Counted from the stretch's first letter, positions 1 to 7,722 are shown. The stretch is DNA of 11,840 nucleotides from Phycisphaerales bacterium (GCA_028288875.1 JAQGHK010000549.1:1-11840), one strand, 5' to 3'. The notes: a model not told the origin generated them from the sequence alone. A program made the numbers and translations.

Positions 1-470
1 TCCAGGCATTCGGCCTGGCCGGCAGCGATGTGATTCAGTTGTCCGATACGGTGTTCGCGACGACCTACCTCGATGGCGGCGACGCCAATGACGCCATCTT
101 CGGCGGCGCCGGCAATGACGTCATCAACGGCGGCGCCGGGGCCGACACGATCGTCACCGGCGACGGCAGCAACAAGGTCGCCGGCGGCGACGGCAACGAC
201 ACGATCACCGGCGGCATCGGTCGCGACCGCATCACCGGCGGCGCGGGCAATGACAGCCTCCAGGGCGCGGCCGGCCGTGACATCCTCAGTGGCGATGAAG
301 GCAACGACATCGTGGTCGGCGGGGCCAGCAGCGACTCGCTCTACGGCGGCGCCGGCGACGATATCCTGAACGGCCTCAGCGGGGCCGACTACGTGGATGG
401 CGGTGCAGGCCGCAATACCGCCAAGGCCGACGCGCTGGATACCCGGATCAGCATCCAAGTCCTGGTGTAA
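1..470 (+). CDS. RTX-type calcium-binding repeat protein, C-terminal part (5' end outside window)
   Basis: The reading frame is open from the first bases (first full codon at position 3) to a TAA at 468-470, so the visible 155 or so residues are the C-terminus of a longer protein. A GTG at 30 could be read as a start, but the same frame continues upstream with plausible coding sequence, so the gene almost certainly begins outside the window. The body is thirteen consecutive nine-residue units of the GGxGxDxUx type (for example GGAGNDVIN and GGAGDDILN), followed by a short tail ending ISIQVLV. Such repeats form a parallel beta-roll that binds Ca2+ between turns once the protein is outside the cell. 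RTX proteins are usually exported by type I secretion, but no secretion genes are visible here. The catalytic or adhesive part, if any, lies upstream, so the specific function is unknown. Confidence 0.88.
   Translation, partial: QAFGLAGSDVIQLSDTVFATTYLDGGDANDAIFGGAGNDVINGGAGADTIVTGDGSNKVAGGDGNDTITGGIGRDRITGGAGNDSLQGAAGRDILSGDEGNDIVVGGASSDSLYGGAGDDILNGLSGADYVDGGAGRNTAKADALDTRISIQVLV
75..425 (+). repeat. Thirteen in-register RTX nonapeptide repeats (27-bp period)
   Basis: Thirteen nine-residue units follow each other without a break in register. They begin with GGDANDAIF and end with GGAGRNTAK. Most keep Gly at position 1, Gly at position 4 and Asp or Asn at position 6, with a hydrophobic residue at position 8. 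Units 4 (TGDGSNKVA), 10 (GGASSDSLY), 12 (GLSGADYVD) and 13 are the most degenerate. At DNA level this is a diverged 27-bp tandem repeat, rich in ggcggc. Confidence 0.85.
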
Positions 471-498
471 ATTTACTAAAAATATTAGAAACCCACTT

Positions 499-532
499 CC
501 GCCGCCCTGGGCTTCCAGGGCGGCGGTTTTTT
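499..532 (+). terminator. Rho-independent terminator of the RTX gene
   Basis: A perfect 12-bp stem (ccgccgccctgg at 499-510 pairing with ccagggcggcgg at 515-526) encloses a 4-base loop (gctt) and is followed directly by six T residues (527-532). It lies 29 bases after the RTX stop codon. This is a strong intrinsic terminator and separates the RTX gene from the kinase downstream. Confidence 0.93.
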
Positions 533-695
533 GTTTGATTGCGACGAACTGTTGTGGTCGATGCATTCAATCGCTGTCCTCAAGTATTGCACATCAGAAA
601 TGTCGAATTACCTTAGATGGGCATGAATTCTAAGTGACCGCCGACAGTGCCAAACTTCAGGCAGAAGGTCGGGTCGGTCGCGGAGATAGCTGTTC
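533..695. other. Intergenic leader before the hybrid kinase; nothing firm found
   Basis: The stretch between the terminator and the kinase start is less GC-rich than the genes and should hold the kinase promoter. I found no convincing -35/-10 pair, riboswitch-like fold or small gene in it. The possible reading frame covering 397-633 overlaps the RTX gene and terminator and has no protein-like features. A GGAG at 682-685 lies 10 bases before the ATG at 696 and is a plausible ribosome binding site. Confidence 0.4.
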
Positions 696-2441
696 ATGGC
701 TTATCAAATGCGTGGTTTAAGACGTTTTGCGATGGTGCTGTTGGCCGCCGGGTTCTCCATTGCGGCAGATGCGGATCCGCACGCCCACATGGCGATGCAC
801 GCGTCGGACGGCGCCGACACTTCGTTAGCCGGCCAGTACGATTTTTTCACCAACTTCGGCAGTTACCTCGCCAAAACCCACTGCCTTCGCACCGCCGACG
901 GCCAGCCCGATTGGCCCTGGATCGGCATTCTTATCGCGCTGAATCTCACGGTGATGGTCGGGTACCTGAAGATATTCGTCTTCTGGCGCAAGTGTTATGT
1001 TTCTGAAGCCCCCGCCGACCGCAACTCCAAGCTAATGGACCTGGCCGGCATTTTTCTGCTGTGCGCGATGTGCGGGTACGGATTTTTCGTCATCACGATC
1101 TTCTGGCCGGCGTATCGCCTGCTCGCGGTATTCATGGTCGCGCTCTCGATCTTTACCTGGCGGTTCGCGGCCGATCTGGGCGAGTTTCGCTTCGCCTTTT
1201 CCGCCAAGCGCAGCCACCGCGAACTGCAGGAAAGCTTGGTGCGGCGGAACGACGAGCTGGAAACGCTGGTGGCCAACCGCACCGCCCAGTTGGAGCGGGC
1301 CGACCGCTTCAAAGGCGAGTTCCTGGCGAATATGAGCCACGAGCTCCGAACGCCAATGACCGCGATCCTCGGCTTTGCCGACCTGCTGGCCGATCCGGCG
1401 ACGCACAACGGCGAGCAGGCCGTCTACGTCGAAACGATCCGCCGCAACGGCCATCACCTGCTGGGCCTGCTCAACGACGTGCTGGACGTGTCCAAAATCG
1501 AGGCCGGGAAGCTGAACGTGGAGCGGGTTGCCTGCTCCGTCGGAGACGAGGTCCGTCAGGTCGTCGGCTCATTGCGTCCCAAGGCCGACGCGCTCGGGCT
1601 GACGCTGGCGGTGGACGTTTCGCCGGACGTGCCGGCGCTCGTGCTGACCGATCCGCTCCGGGTCCGGCAGATCGTCACCAATCTGGTCGCCAACGCCATC
1701 AAATTCACCAAAACGGGCGGGGTCACCGTCACGGTTGCGGTCCAGGCGCGCACCGGCCGCACGCCGCAGCTGCGGATCATCGTCCGGGACACTGGCCGGG
1801 GCATCGGCCCAAATGAGCTGGACGGCATCTTCGACCGCTTTGGCCAAACCGGCACGCGCGGCCGGGCGGCGGGGTCGGGCAGCGGGCTGGGATTAACGAT
1901 CTCTCGCAGCCTGGCGCGGCTGCTGGGTGGTGATATCGTGGCGCAGAGCACGCCGGGCGTGGGATCAGTATTCACCGTCTCGCTGGATGCCGGCGACACC
2001 AGCCTCGCGGCCGCCCCGTCGGACGACGCCCGCCCCGCCACCGCCGATCGTCACACGCTGGCTGGGGTGCATGTCCTGATCGCCGAGGACGTGCCGGATT
2101 CTCGCGCGTTCCTTCGCACGCTGCTCAAGCGCTGGGGCGCAACGACCGAAGTGGCTGAGAATGGCAGAACGGCCGTCGAAGCCGGCGTGGGCGGCGCGTT
2201 TGACTTGGTCCTGATGGATATCGAGATGCCGGAAATGGACGGCCTGACGGCCACGCAACAGCTGCGCCAGAACGGCTACGCCGGGCCGATCGTTGCGCTC
2301 ACAGCCAATGCGCTGATCGGCGATCGCGCCGCCTGCATGAGCGCCGGCTGCACCGAGTACGCCTCCAAGCCGCTCGATGCCGCGAAGCTGATCGAGACGA
2401 TCCGCCGCGCGATGATCGCCGCGCCAGCGAAAACGGCCTGA
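696..2441 (+). CDS. Membrane-bound hybrid sensor histidine kinase with receiver domain; ETR1-like input module suspected
   Basis: The product has 581 residues. An N-terminal signal peptide (about 1-26, ending A-D-A) is followed by a short His/Met-rich segment and three hydrophobic helices (about 74-97, 114-137, 138-158). A coiled-coil linker (about 172-205) leads to a HisKA domain with phospho-acceptor H215 in SHELRTP. The HATPase domain has an N box (N329, N333), G1 DTGRGIG (365-371), F box FDRFG and G2 GSGLGL. The C-terminal receiver (about 457-572) has acidic pair E464/D465, phospho-acceptor D508 in LMDIEMP, T536 and K558. All catalytic residues for autophosphorylation and phosphotransfer are present. 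There is no DNA-binding domain, so it must signal to a separate partner or through the receiver itself. The helices resemble the ethylene-receptor-type sensor module of many bacterial kinases (CG motif at 126-127), but the usual His four residues after the Cys is F130. GGAG 10 bases upstream supports the ATG at 696; an in-frame ATG at 708 is an alternative. The ligand is unknown. Confidence 0.93.
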   Translation: MAYQMRGLRRFAMVLLAAGFSIAADADPHAHMAMHASDGADTSLAGQYDFFTNFGSYLAKTHCLRTADGQPDWPWIGILIALNLTVMVGYLKIFVFWRKCYVSEAPADRNSKLMDLAGIFLLCAMCGYGFFVITIFWPAYRLLAVFMVALSIFTWRFAADLGEFRFAFSAKRSHRELQESLVRRNDELETLVANRTAQLERADRFKGEFLANMSHELRTPMTAILGFADLLADPATHNGEQAVYVETIRRNGHHLLGLLNDVLDVSKIEAGKLNVERVACSVGDEVRQVVGSLRPKADALGLTLAVDVSPDVPALVLTDPLRVRQIVTNLVANAIKFTKTGGVTVTVAVQARTGRTPQLRIIVRDTGRGIGPNELDGIFDRFGQTGTRGRAAGSGSGLGLTISRSLARLLGGDIVAQSTPGVGSVFTVSLDAGDTSLAAAPSDDARPATADRHTLAGVHVLIAEDVPDSRAFLRTLLKRWGATTEVAENGRTAVEAGVGGAFDLVLMDIEMPEMDGLTATQQLRQNGYAGPIVALTANALIGDRAACMSAGCTEYASKPLDAAKLIETIRRAMIAAPAKTA

Positions 2442-2477
2442 ACCCAGAATCGTGGCCGCCGCAAGTGCTCCGCTGGC

Positions 2478-2506
2478 TTGACACTGTGCGCTCGCCCGCC
2501 GATTCT
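2478..2506 (+). promoter_or_regulatory. Candidate sigma70-type promoter for the DUF6785-type gene
   Basis: TTGACA (2478-2483) matches the -35 consensus perfectly. After a 17-base spacer comes GATTCT (2501-2506), a 3/6 match to the -10 box. The expected transcription start, about seven bases later, coincides with the GTG at 2514, which would make a leaderless message. The gap after the kinase stop is short (72 bases), so read-through from the kinase is also possible. The -10 is weak, so this is only a candidate. Confidence 0.35.
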
Positions 2507-2513
2507 CGCTCGG

Positions 2514-4547
2514 GTGCACGAGGAGCCGAGGGATCTGACCGCGCCCCCTTCGCGGTACATCACGTGGCGATCAATCGGCTTGGGCCTGCTGCTCGCGCTC
2601 GGCATTGCCGTGCTCACGCCGTACAACGATTACGTCATCAACAATTCGTTTCTGGTCGGCAGCTATTTTCCGCCGATCGTCACGCTGGCGATGTTCGCGG
2701 TGGTGCTGCTGGTCAACGGACCGCTGTACAAATTCGCGCCGCGATTCGCACTGGCCCCCGGCGAACTGGCTGTAGCGTTGGCGATGGGACTGATCGCCTG
2801 CTCCATCCCCAGCCAGGGCCTGTTCCGGCAGTTGATCCCACTGCCGGTCGCGCCGTTCTACTTCACCGACAAGGCCGACTACCACGAGCTGTTCAAGGCG
2901 ATGAAGCTGCCGAACTGGCTGTGGGCCGTCAGCAATCCGGACACGGGGTCGCGCGACCGCGCCTTCACCGCGTTCTATGCGCGCCTGCTGCCGGGCGAAA
3001 AGCTGCCGTGGGGCGCGTGGGTTCGTCCACTGCTGGGCTGGGGATCGTTCGCGGCGATGTTCTTCACGGCGATGTTCTCGCTGGCGTGCATTCTGCGCTT
3101 CCAGTGGACCGTCAATGAGCGGCTCGCGTTTCCGATCGCGCAATTGCAGTCGATGCTGATCGCCCCGCCGCGCAAGGGACGGGCGTTCAACGATCTGTTT
3201 TCCAGCCGGCCGTTCTGGATCGGGCTGGTCCTGGTCTTCGTCGTGCAGAGCAGTTCGGTGCTGAATCTGTATTTCCCCAGCACGATTCCCGCCATCCCCT
3301 ACAGCTATGACCTGAAGAAAGTGCTGGCCGATCAGCCATGGACGGACCTCTCGGACGCGCTCAAAGCCAACACCATTTACTTCACGCTGCTGGGCCTGGC
3401 GTTCTTCACGCCGACGAAGGTCAGTTTCAGTCTCTGGGGAACGGCCGTGGGCGTGGCGCTGCTGCGGTGGACGTTTGATCCTAGCAAGAGCATCGTGTCC
3501 GACGCGGCCATGATCGATCAGGCGCTGGGGGCCAGCTTTGCCTTCATGTTCGGCGTGCTCTGGATCGGCCGGCACCATTGGATGGTGATCCTTCGCGCGC
3601 TCTTTGGCGCGAGCCGGCCGGGGGATGCGCGCGGGGCGTTCGTCTCTTACCGGCTGGCGGCGATCGCGTTCATCGTGGGCGTCGGCGGGATGACGATCTG
3701 GCTGCTGGTCGTCGGCTGCTCGTTCTGGCTGGCGGCCGGCATCGTGCTGATGATCCTGATGGCGCACGTCATCACCGCGCGCGTGGTGGCGGAAACCGGG
3801 CTGGCCTTCCTGCGGGTAGCGATTCCGTTCGATACGATGCTCAAGGCGCTGCCGGCCACGCTGATTACGCCGAAGGAAGCCTTTCTTTACGGCGTCAGTC
3901 ACTACACCTACATGCAGTCGGCCCGTGAGAGCCAACTCGTCTTCGCGATCCACGCTTTGAATGTGGTCGATTCGGCCGAAGACACGCCCGGCACCCGTCG
4001 CGCCACGATGCCGGTGCTCATCGGCACGCTGGTCGTCACCTTCTTCGCCTGCGCCGCGGCCTCGCTCTGGTGCTATTACGGCTACGCGTCCCCGCTCTTT
4101 GACGACAGCACGTCCGGCCTGCTGAATCAGTACGGTTTGAGCACTTGGCCGAAGGCGTTCCTGGTCGACTTCCCCCAGAACGTGGAACGGGGGTTCCACA
4201 CGGCCCGACCCTATAGCGTCTGGTACCAGTTGCTCATCGGCATCGGCGTCATGACCTTCCTGCAGGCGATGACCTGGCGCTTCGCGGCTTGGCCACTCCT
4301 GCCAGTTGGTTACCTCATGTGCAGCAGCTGGTACGTGGCGGGCGTGTGGTTCAGCCTGTTCCTCGGATGGCTGAGCAAGGTCGTCATCCTCAGATTCGGC
4401 GGGGCCTCGCTCTACAACAATCTGAAGCCGTTCTTCGTGGGACTGATCTTCGGCGAGGCGCTAGCGGTCGGCTTCTGGCTGATTGTGACGTTCGTCCTCG
4501 CGTTATCGGGCCAATCGTTCTTCGTCGTCCGCTTTATGCCCCAATAA
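2514..4547 (+). CDS. DUF6785/DUF6784-type polytopic membrane protein (putative transporter)
   Basis: From the GTG at 2514 the protein has 677 residues; a TTG at 2478 would add 12. I prefer the GTG because the TTG is the first half of a perfect TTGACA hexamer and neither start has a Shine-Dalgarno site. I count roughly 12-15 hydrophobic segments, including about 20-38, 54-68, 83-96, 176-196, 236-251, 288-302, 308-319, 338-352, 379-418, 502-520, 572-586, 596-618 and 638-664. Family-like motifs include TPYND (35-39), NERLAFP (201-207), RVVAETGL (423-430) and a C-terminal GLIFGEA. By memory this matches the uncharacterised DUF6785/DUF6784 proteins common in Planctomycetes and Verrucomicrobia, whose fold I loosely associate with oligopeptide transporters (OPT). 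No substrate is known and no ATPase or partner is encoded beside it. It sits between a sensor kinase and a c-di-GMP protein on the same strand, so it could be controlled with either, but that is unproven. Confidence 0.87.
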   Translation: MHEEPRDLTAPPSRYITWRSIGLGLLLALGIAVLTPYNDYVINNSFLVGSYFPPIVTLAMFAVVLLVNGPLYKFAPRFALAPGELAVALAMGLIACSIPSQGLFRQLIPLPVAPFYFTDKADYHELFKAMKLPNWLWAVSNPDTGSRDRAFTAFYARLLPGEKLPWGAWVRPLLGWGSFAAMFFTAMFSLACILRFQWTVNERLAFPIAQLQSMLIAPPRKGRAFNDLFSSRPFWIGLVLVFVVQSSSVLNLYFPSTIPAIPYSYDLKKVLADQPWTDLSDALKANTIYFTLLGLAFFTPTKVSFSLWGTAVGVALLRWTFDPSKSIVSDAAMIDQALGASFAFMFGVLWIGRHHWMVILRALFGASRPGDARGAFVSYRLAAIAFIVGVGGMTIWLLVVGCSFWLAAGIVLMILMAHVITARVVAETGLAFLRVAIPFDTMLKALPATLITPKEAFLYGVSHYTYMQSARESQLVFAIHALNVVDSAEDTPGTRRATMPVLIGTLVVTFFACAAASLWCYYGYASPLFDDSTSGLLNQYGLSTWPKAFLVDFPQNVERGFHTARPYSVWYQLLIGIGVMTFLQAMTWRFAAWPLLPVGYLMCSSWYVAGVWFSLFLGWLSKVVILRFGGASLYNNLKPFFVGLIFGEALAVGFWLIVTFVLALSGQSFFVVRFMPQ

Positions 4548-4634
4548 GGCACCCCATTATTTCATTGTTTACCGAAACTGCCGCGCCGATCGGGCCGATG
4601 AAATTCTTAGTCGGGAGCATGTAACGGACGCGGT

Positions 4635-6509
4635 ATGACGATTGACAGCTCATTCAGCACGGAACAGCGACGGCTGGCGGACCTGCTCCGTTACGCCCTG
4701 CTGGACACGCCGGCCGAGCCGCAGTTCGACGACCTGGCGGCGCTCGCGTCTCAAATTTGCCAGACCCCACTGGCCGCCATCACGCTGATCGCGGCCGAAC
4801 GCCAGTGGTTTAAATCGCACATCGGCTTCGGCATGACCGAAACGCGTCGCGATATGTCGTTCTGCGACCACGCCATTCGAACGCCAGACGCCCTGACCGT
4901 CATCGCCGACGCCACGCTTGACGAACGTTTCAGCCAGAATCCTCTGGTCACCGGCGAACACCATTTGCGCTTTTATGCCGGGATGCCGCTGGTTTCACCG
5001 AACGGCAACGCCCTGGGCACACTGTGCGTGCTGGACGTCGAGCCCCGTGAGCTTTCCACCCACCAGCAGAACGCGCTGCAGGCCCTGGCGCGGCAGGTCA
5101 TGAGCCAGATGGAATTGCGCCGCACGGCCGCCGAGAACGCAAAGTTGTGCGTCGAGGCCTGCAATTCCGCCCGCCGATCGCAGCATGCGGCTTCGCATGA
5201 TGCGTTGACCGGGCTGGCCAACCGCCTGCTGTTCGGCGAGCGCGTGGCCCAGTGCATTGATAAGGCCCGCAAGGCGCAAGCCTGCAACTACTCGGTGATG
5301 TTTGTCGACCTCGCCCGGTTCAAAGACGTCAACGACAGCCTCGGCCACGCCGCCGGCGATCTGCTGCTGCATACGGTGGCCTGCCGGTTGTCGGACTCCA
5401 TCAAACGCTCCACGCGGAAGGCGCCCGCGACCGTCGCCCGCTTCGGCGGCGACACGTTCATGATCCTGCTCGAAAATATCGGCGACCGCGCGATCGCCGA
5501 GGGCGTCGCGGGTCAATTGTTTGAAGACGTGGCGCGTCCGTTCCAGTACGGCGGCCACGTCGTGCATCCAAACATCAGCGTCGGCCTGGTTTTAGGCGAG
5601 CCCTCGTACGACCGTCCGGACAACCTGCTGCGCGACGCCGAGTCAGCGCTCTTTGCCGCTAAGGCCGCCGGCCGCGCCAAACTGGCCGTGTTCGACGCGA
5701 AGATGCATGAGGCCGCTATCAAGCGGCTGCAATTGGAAGACGCGCTGCGCAACGCGCTGGAACGAAACGAACTGCTGCTGCACTACCAGCCGGTCGTGTC
5801 GCTGGAATCCCGGGATTTAGTCGGCTTTGAAGCGCTCGTCCGCTGGCAGCGTGACGGCAAGCTCGTGAGCCCCGCCGACTTCATTCCAATCGCCGAGGAA
5901 ACCGGCCTGATTATCCCCCTCGGCCGCTGGGTCATGGGCGAAGCGATTCGTCAGGCCGCCGCCTGGCGGAACGCCTATCCGAGCCGCATGCGGCTGCGTA
6001 TGGCCGTCAACGTATCGCGCCACCAGTTGCAGGACCGCCAACTGGTTTCCGATGTTCAGCGTCTGCTCCATGAGCACCAACTTGATCCGTCGACGCTGAT
6101 GCTGGAGATCACCGAAAGCGTCGTCATGACCGATGCCGACGACGCCCGCCGTGTGCTGGGAGAGCTGCGGGCCCTGGGCGTTCGGCTAGCGATGGATGAT
6201 TTCGGCACCGGCTATTCCAGCCTCGGCTGCCTGCATTATTTCGATATCGACGTGCTGAAAGTCGACCGCATGTTCGTCGCCAACCTCGGGCAGCGGCGTA
6301 AATCTGCCGTGCTCCGGGCCGTCATCGACCTGGCGCACGGCCTGGGGATGACGGTGGTGGCGGAAGGCATCGAGACCCTGGAACAGGCAGCATTTCTGCG
6401 GGCCGCCGATTGCGATTACGGGCAGGGCTACCTGTTCGCCAAGCCGCTCCCCGCCAAAGACGCGGAAGCGATGCTCGTCCGCCCGCCACTGCTGGCGCTC
6501 TCAGCGTAG
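4635..6509 (+). CDS. GAF-GGDEF-EAL protein; probable c-di-GMP phosphodiesterase with degenerate GGDEF
   Basis: The product has 624 residues and no signal peptide or membrane segment, so it is probably cytoplasmic. An N-terminal GAF domain (about 25-160; SFCDHAI, LGTLCVLD) is the likely input. A GGDEF-type domain (about 186-355) starts with HDALTGLANR and keeps RFKDVNDSLGH, but its signature is GGDTF (271-275). The essential Glu is Thr and the RxxD inhibitory site is absent, so cyclase activity is unlikely. The EAL domain (about 366-615) looks complete: EAL at 399-401, N459, E491 in LEITES, DDFGTGYSS (D521, D522), K542 in LKVDR, E577 in AEGIE and Q597. The likely reaction is hydrolysis of c-di-GMP to pGpG, possibly tuned by GTP binding to the GGDEF domain as known for some dual-domain enzymes. 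The ATG at 4635 has only a poor ribosome binding site, and the gene starts 87 bases after the transporter-like gene. It converges with the pectate lyase. Confidence 0.93.
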   Translation: MTIDSSFSTEQRRLADLLRYALLDTPAEPQFDDLAALASQICQTPLAAITLIAAERQWFKSHIGFGMTETRRDMSFCDHAIRTPDALTVIADATLDERFSQNPLVTGEHHLRFYAGMPLVSPNGNALGTLCVLDVEPRELSTHQQNALQALARQVMSQMELRRTAAENAKLCVEACNSARRSQHAASHDALTGLANRLLFGERVAQCIDKARKAQACNYSVMFVDLARFKDVNDSLGHAAGDLLLHTVACRLSDSIKRSTRKAPATVARFGGDTFMILLENIGDRAIAEGVAGQLFEDVARPFQYGGHVVHPNISVGLVLGEPSYDRPDNLLRDAESALFAAKAAGRAKLAVFDAKMHEAAIKRLQLEDALRNALERNELLLHYQPVVSLESRDLVGFEALVRWQRDGKLVSPADFIPIAEETGLIIPLGRWVMGEAIRQAAAWRNAYPSRMRLRMAVNVSRHQLQDRQLVSDVQRLLHEHQLDPSTLMLEITESVVMTDADDARRVLGELRALGVRLAMDDFGTGYSSLGCLHYFDIDVLKVDRMFVANLGQRRKSAVLRAVIDLAHGLGMTVVAEGIETLEQAAFLRAADCDYGQGYLFAKPLPAKDAEAMLVRPPLLALSA

Positions 6510-6519
6510 CGCTGACGCC
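6494..6519 (+). terminator. Possible stem-loop over the EAL stop codon
   Basis: TCAGCG (6501-6506) and CGCTGA (6510-6515) form a six-bp inverted repeat around the TAG stop (6507-6509). It can be extended by GGCG/CGCC (6494-6497 and 6516-6519) across a three-base bulge. The loop of three is tight and there is no T run, so this is a weak candidate for a terminator between the two convergent genes. The 63 bases between the stops show nothing better. Confidence 0.22.
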
Positions 6520-6572
6520 CTGCGAAGCGCTGATGCCATAGCGTCCATCTGAGTTCGCCGCCCGCGAGCGGA

Positions 6573-7667
6573 TCAGCGGTTCGCCGGCTTCCACTTCTTG
6601 TTGTACTGGTCGATCGCCTTCTGCGGGCTGATCGAATACCACGCATAGCCGATGCGCCGTTCACGGGTGACGTGATCGACCGTATCCCGCTTGATCCCGT
6701 CCCGGCTGACGAAGAATGGCTTGTTCGTGTCGACGTCATAAAACCGCGCCCAGAGTGGCGGCGCGGAGGGGTCATCGGTGATGATACGGTCCTTGCCGCC
6801 TTCGTATTGCGGGCCGGTGACGAAGCCCCACCGCTTGCCGGTGATCTTCGTTTCTTCAAACCAGGCGATCGCCGAATCGACGGCCGCCTTCACGCGCGGC
6901 GACGGATGGTCCAGGCTCATCAGCAACATCACGATCGTGGCGCTTTCGCTGGTCGTTGCGGCCGGCAGCTCGAAGGCGCGGGCACCGGTGGGCGCGAGCG
7001 ACACTGGGTCATGCTGCTGACACCAGATCGTCTTCTTCCCGTTCGTGGTGATCTGGCAATTCAATACACATTCGATCGCTTTATCAAACGACGCCTTGGC
7101 CTTGGATTTGGTCTCGGCGGTGGCAAAAGCGAAGTCCTCTTCGCCAGCGGCGACGTCCTGCAGCAGCTTCATGACGTTCGTCATCGCGTCGTCATTGAAC
7201 GTGATCATCCGCCCATAGTTCTTCGGCAGCTTGAAGCGCTGCGGAAAGCCGCCGTTGGGATATTGCGATGAGATCAGATAATCGAGACCGCGCTCGAATG
7301 ACTTGTGATATTCCGGCTTGTCGACCACACGAATGGCGCGGGCCAGGGCGCGCAGTTCGCTGTAGGTCGCGCCGTTATCGATGGTGCTTGTCGCGGTCCA
7401 GCCTTGCCCGCCGAACCATTGCGGATCGGTCGGTAGCGGGTTCGGGCGCGGGTGCTCGATGTCGTAATGCTTGTACCAGCCGCCGTCTTCATTCTGCCAG
7501 CCGACGATGTTGGCGAGGATCGTCTTTCCTTCTTCGGATTTGAACCATTCGTCGGGCCGCTGCGTGAGCTTGGACGGCTCGAATTTCATATCCGCAGCGC
7601 CATAAACCGCCGACACAAGGCACAGGCTCAGCGACGCAATCAGCAAGCGGTTTCGTGTGGAGGGCAT
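6573..7667 (-). CDS. pelA: Secreted pectate lyase, PelA/Pel-15E type (polysaccharide lyase family 10)
   Basis: Read from the ATG at 7667 the protein has 364 residues. It begins with a clear signal peptide: a short basic start, a hydrophobic core (LLIASLSLCLVSAV) and a cleavage site near YGA|AD. The open frame extends further upstream to 7871, but that part runs into the divergent gene and lacks protein character, so 7667 is preferred. Family landmarks include WQNEDGGW (57-64), DNGATYSELR (97-106), NGGFPQRF (138-145), FNDDAMTNVM (157-166), WCQQHDP (215-221), LWARFYD (305-311), SRDG (321-324) and ERRIGYAWY (336-344). PL10 enzymes cleave polygalacturonate by Ca2+-assisted beta-elimination with an Arg base. 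I did not map that Arg here, although the SRDG and ERR regions carry conserved Arg residues. The enzyme should act in the periplasm or outside the cell on plant or algal pectin. No other pectin gene is nearby. The gene symbol refers to the family. Confidence 0.9.
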   Translation of the reverse strand: MPSTRNRLLIASLSLCLVSAVYGAADMKFEPSKLTQRPDEWFKSEEGKTILANIVGWQNEDGGWYKHYDIEHPRPNPLPTDPQWFGGQGWTATSTIDNGATYSELRALARAIRVVDKPEYHKSFERGLDYLISSQYPNGGFPQRFKLPKNYGRMITFNDDAMTNVMKLLQDVAAGEEDFAFATAETKSKAKASFDKAIECVLNCQITTNGKKTIWCQQHDPVSLAPTGARAFELPAATTSESATIVMLLMSLDHPSPRVKAAVDSAIAWFEETKITGKRWGFVTGPQYEGGKDRIITDDPSAPPLWARFYDVDTNKPFFVSRDGIKRDTVDHVTRERRIGYAWYSISPQKAIDQYNKKWKPANR

Positions 7668-7722
7668 CACCAAGTTTACCGACGCCACTCGCGATCGTTG
7701 AACCTTACGTATACTCGCGGGC
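7668..7722. promoter_or_regulatory. Divergent promoter region between pectate lyase and the YmdB-type gene
   Basis: Only 55 bases separate the two divergent start codons, so both promoters must lie in or across this gap. On the plus strand TATACT (7710-7715) is a 5/6 match to the -10 box and ends exactly seven bases before the ATG at 7723. No good -35 lies 16-18 bases ahead of it. On the minus strand a TAAACT lies five bases before the lyase ATG with a weak TTCAAC 18 bases further upstream. Neither start has a convincing Shine-Dalgarno sequence. Confidence 0.4.

Noticed and set aside
75..425. 27-bp tandem repeats considered as a CRISPR or minisatellite
   Set aside because: The units are contiguous, diverged at third positions and keep a reading frame encoding RTX nonads. 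There are no spacers.
397..633. Small plus-strand frame across the RTX stop and terminator
   Set aside because: It overlaps the real RTX frame and reads through a perfect intrinsic terminator; no protein family resemblance.
2571..4199. A 542-residue open frame on the minus strand opposite the DUF6785-type gene
   Set aside because: Its translation is rich in Arg, Gln, Glu and Asp with no domain or hydrophobic core pattern. This is the usual result of reading the complement of a GC-rich membrane-protein gene, whose plus-strand frame is clearly real.
7709..7714. GTATAC palindrome between divergent genes as an operator
   Set aside because: Six bases are too short to support a regulator site, and it overlaps the better explained -10 element.
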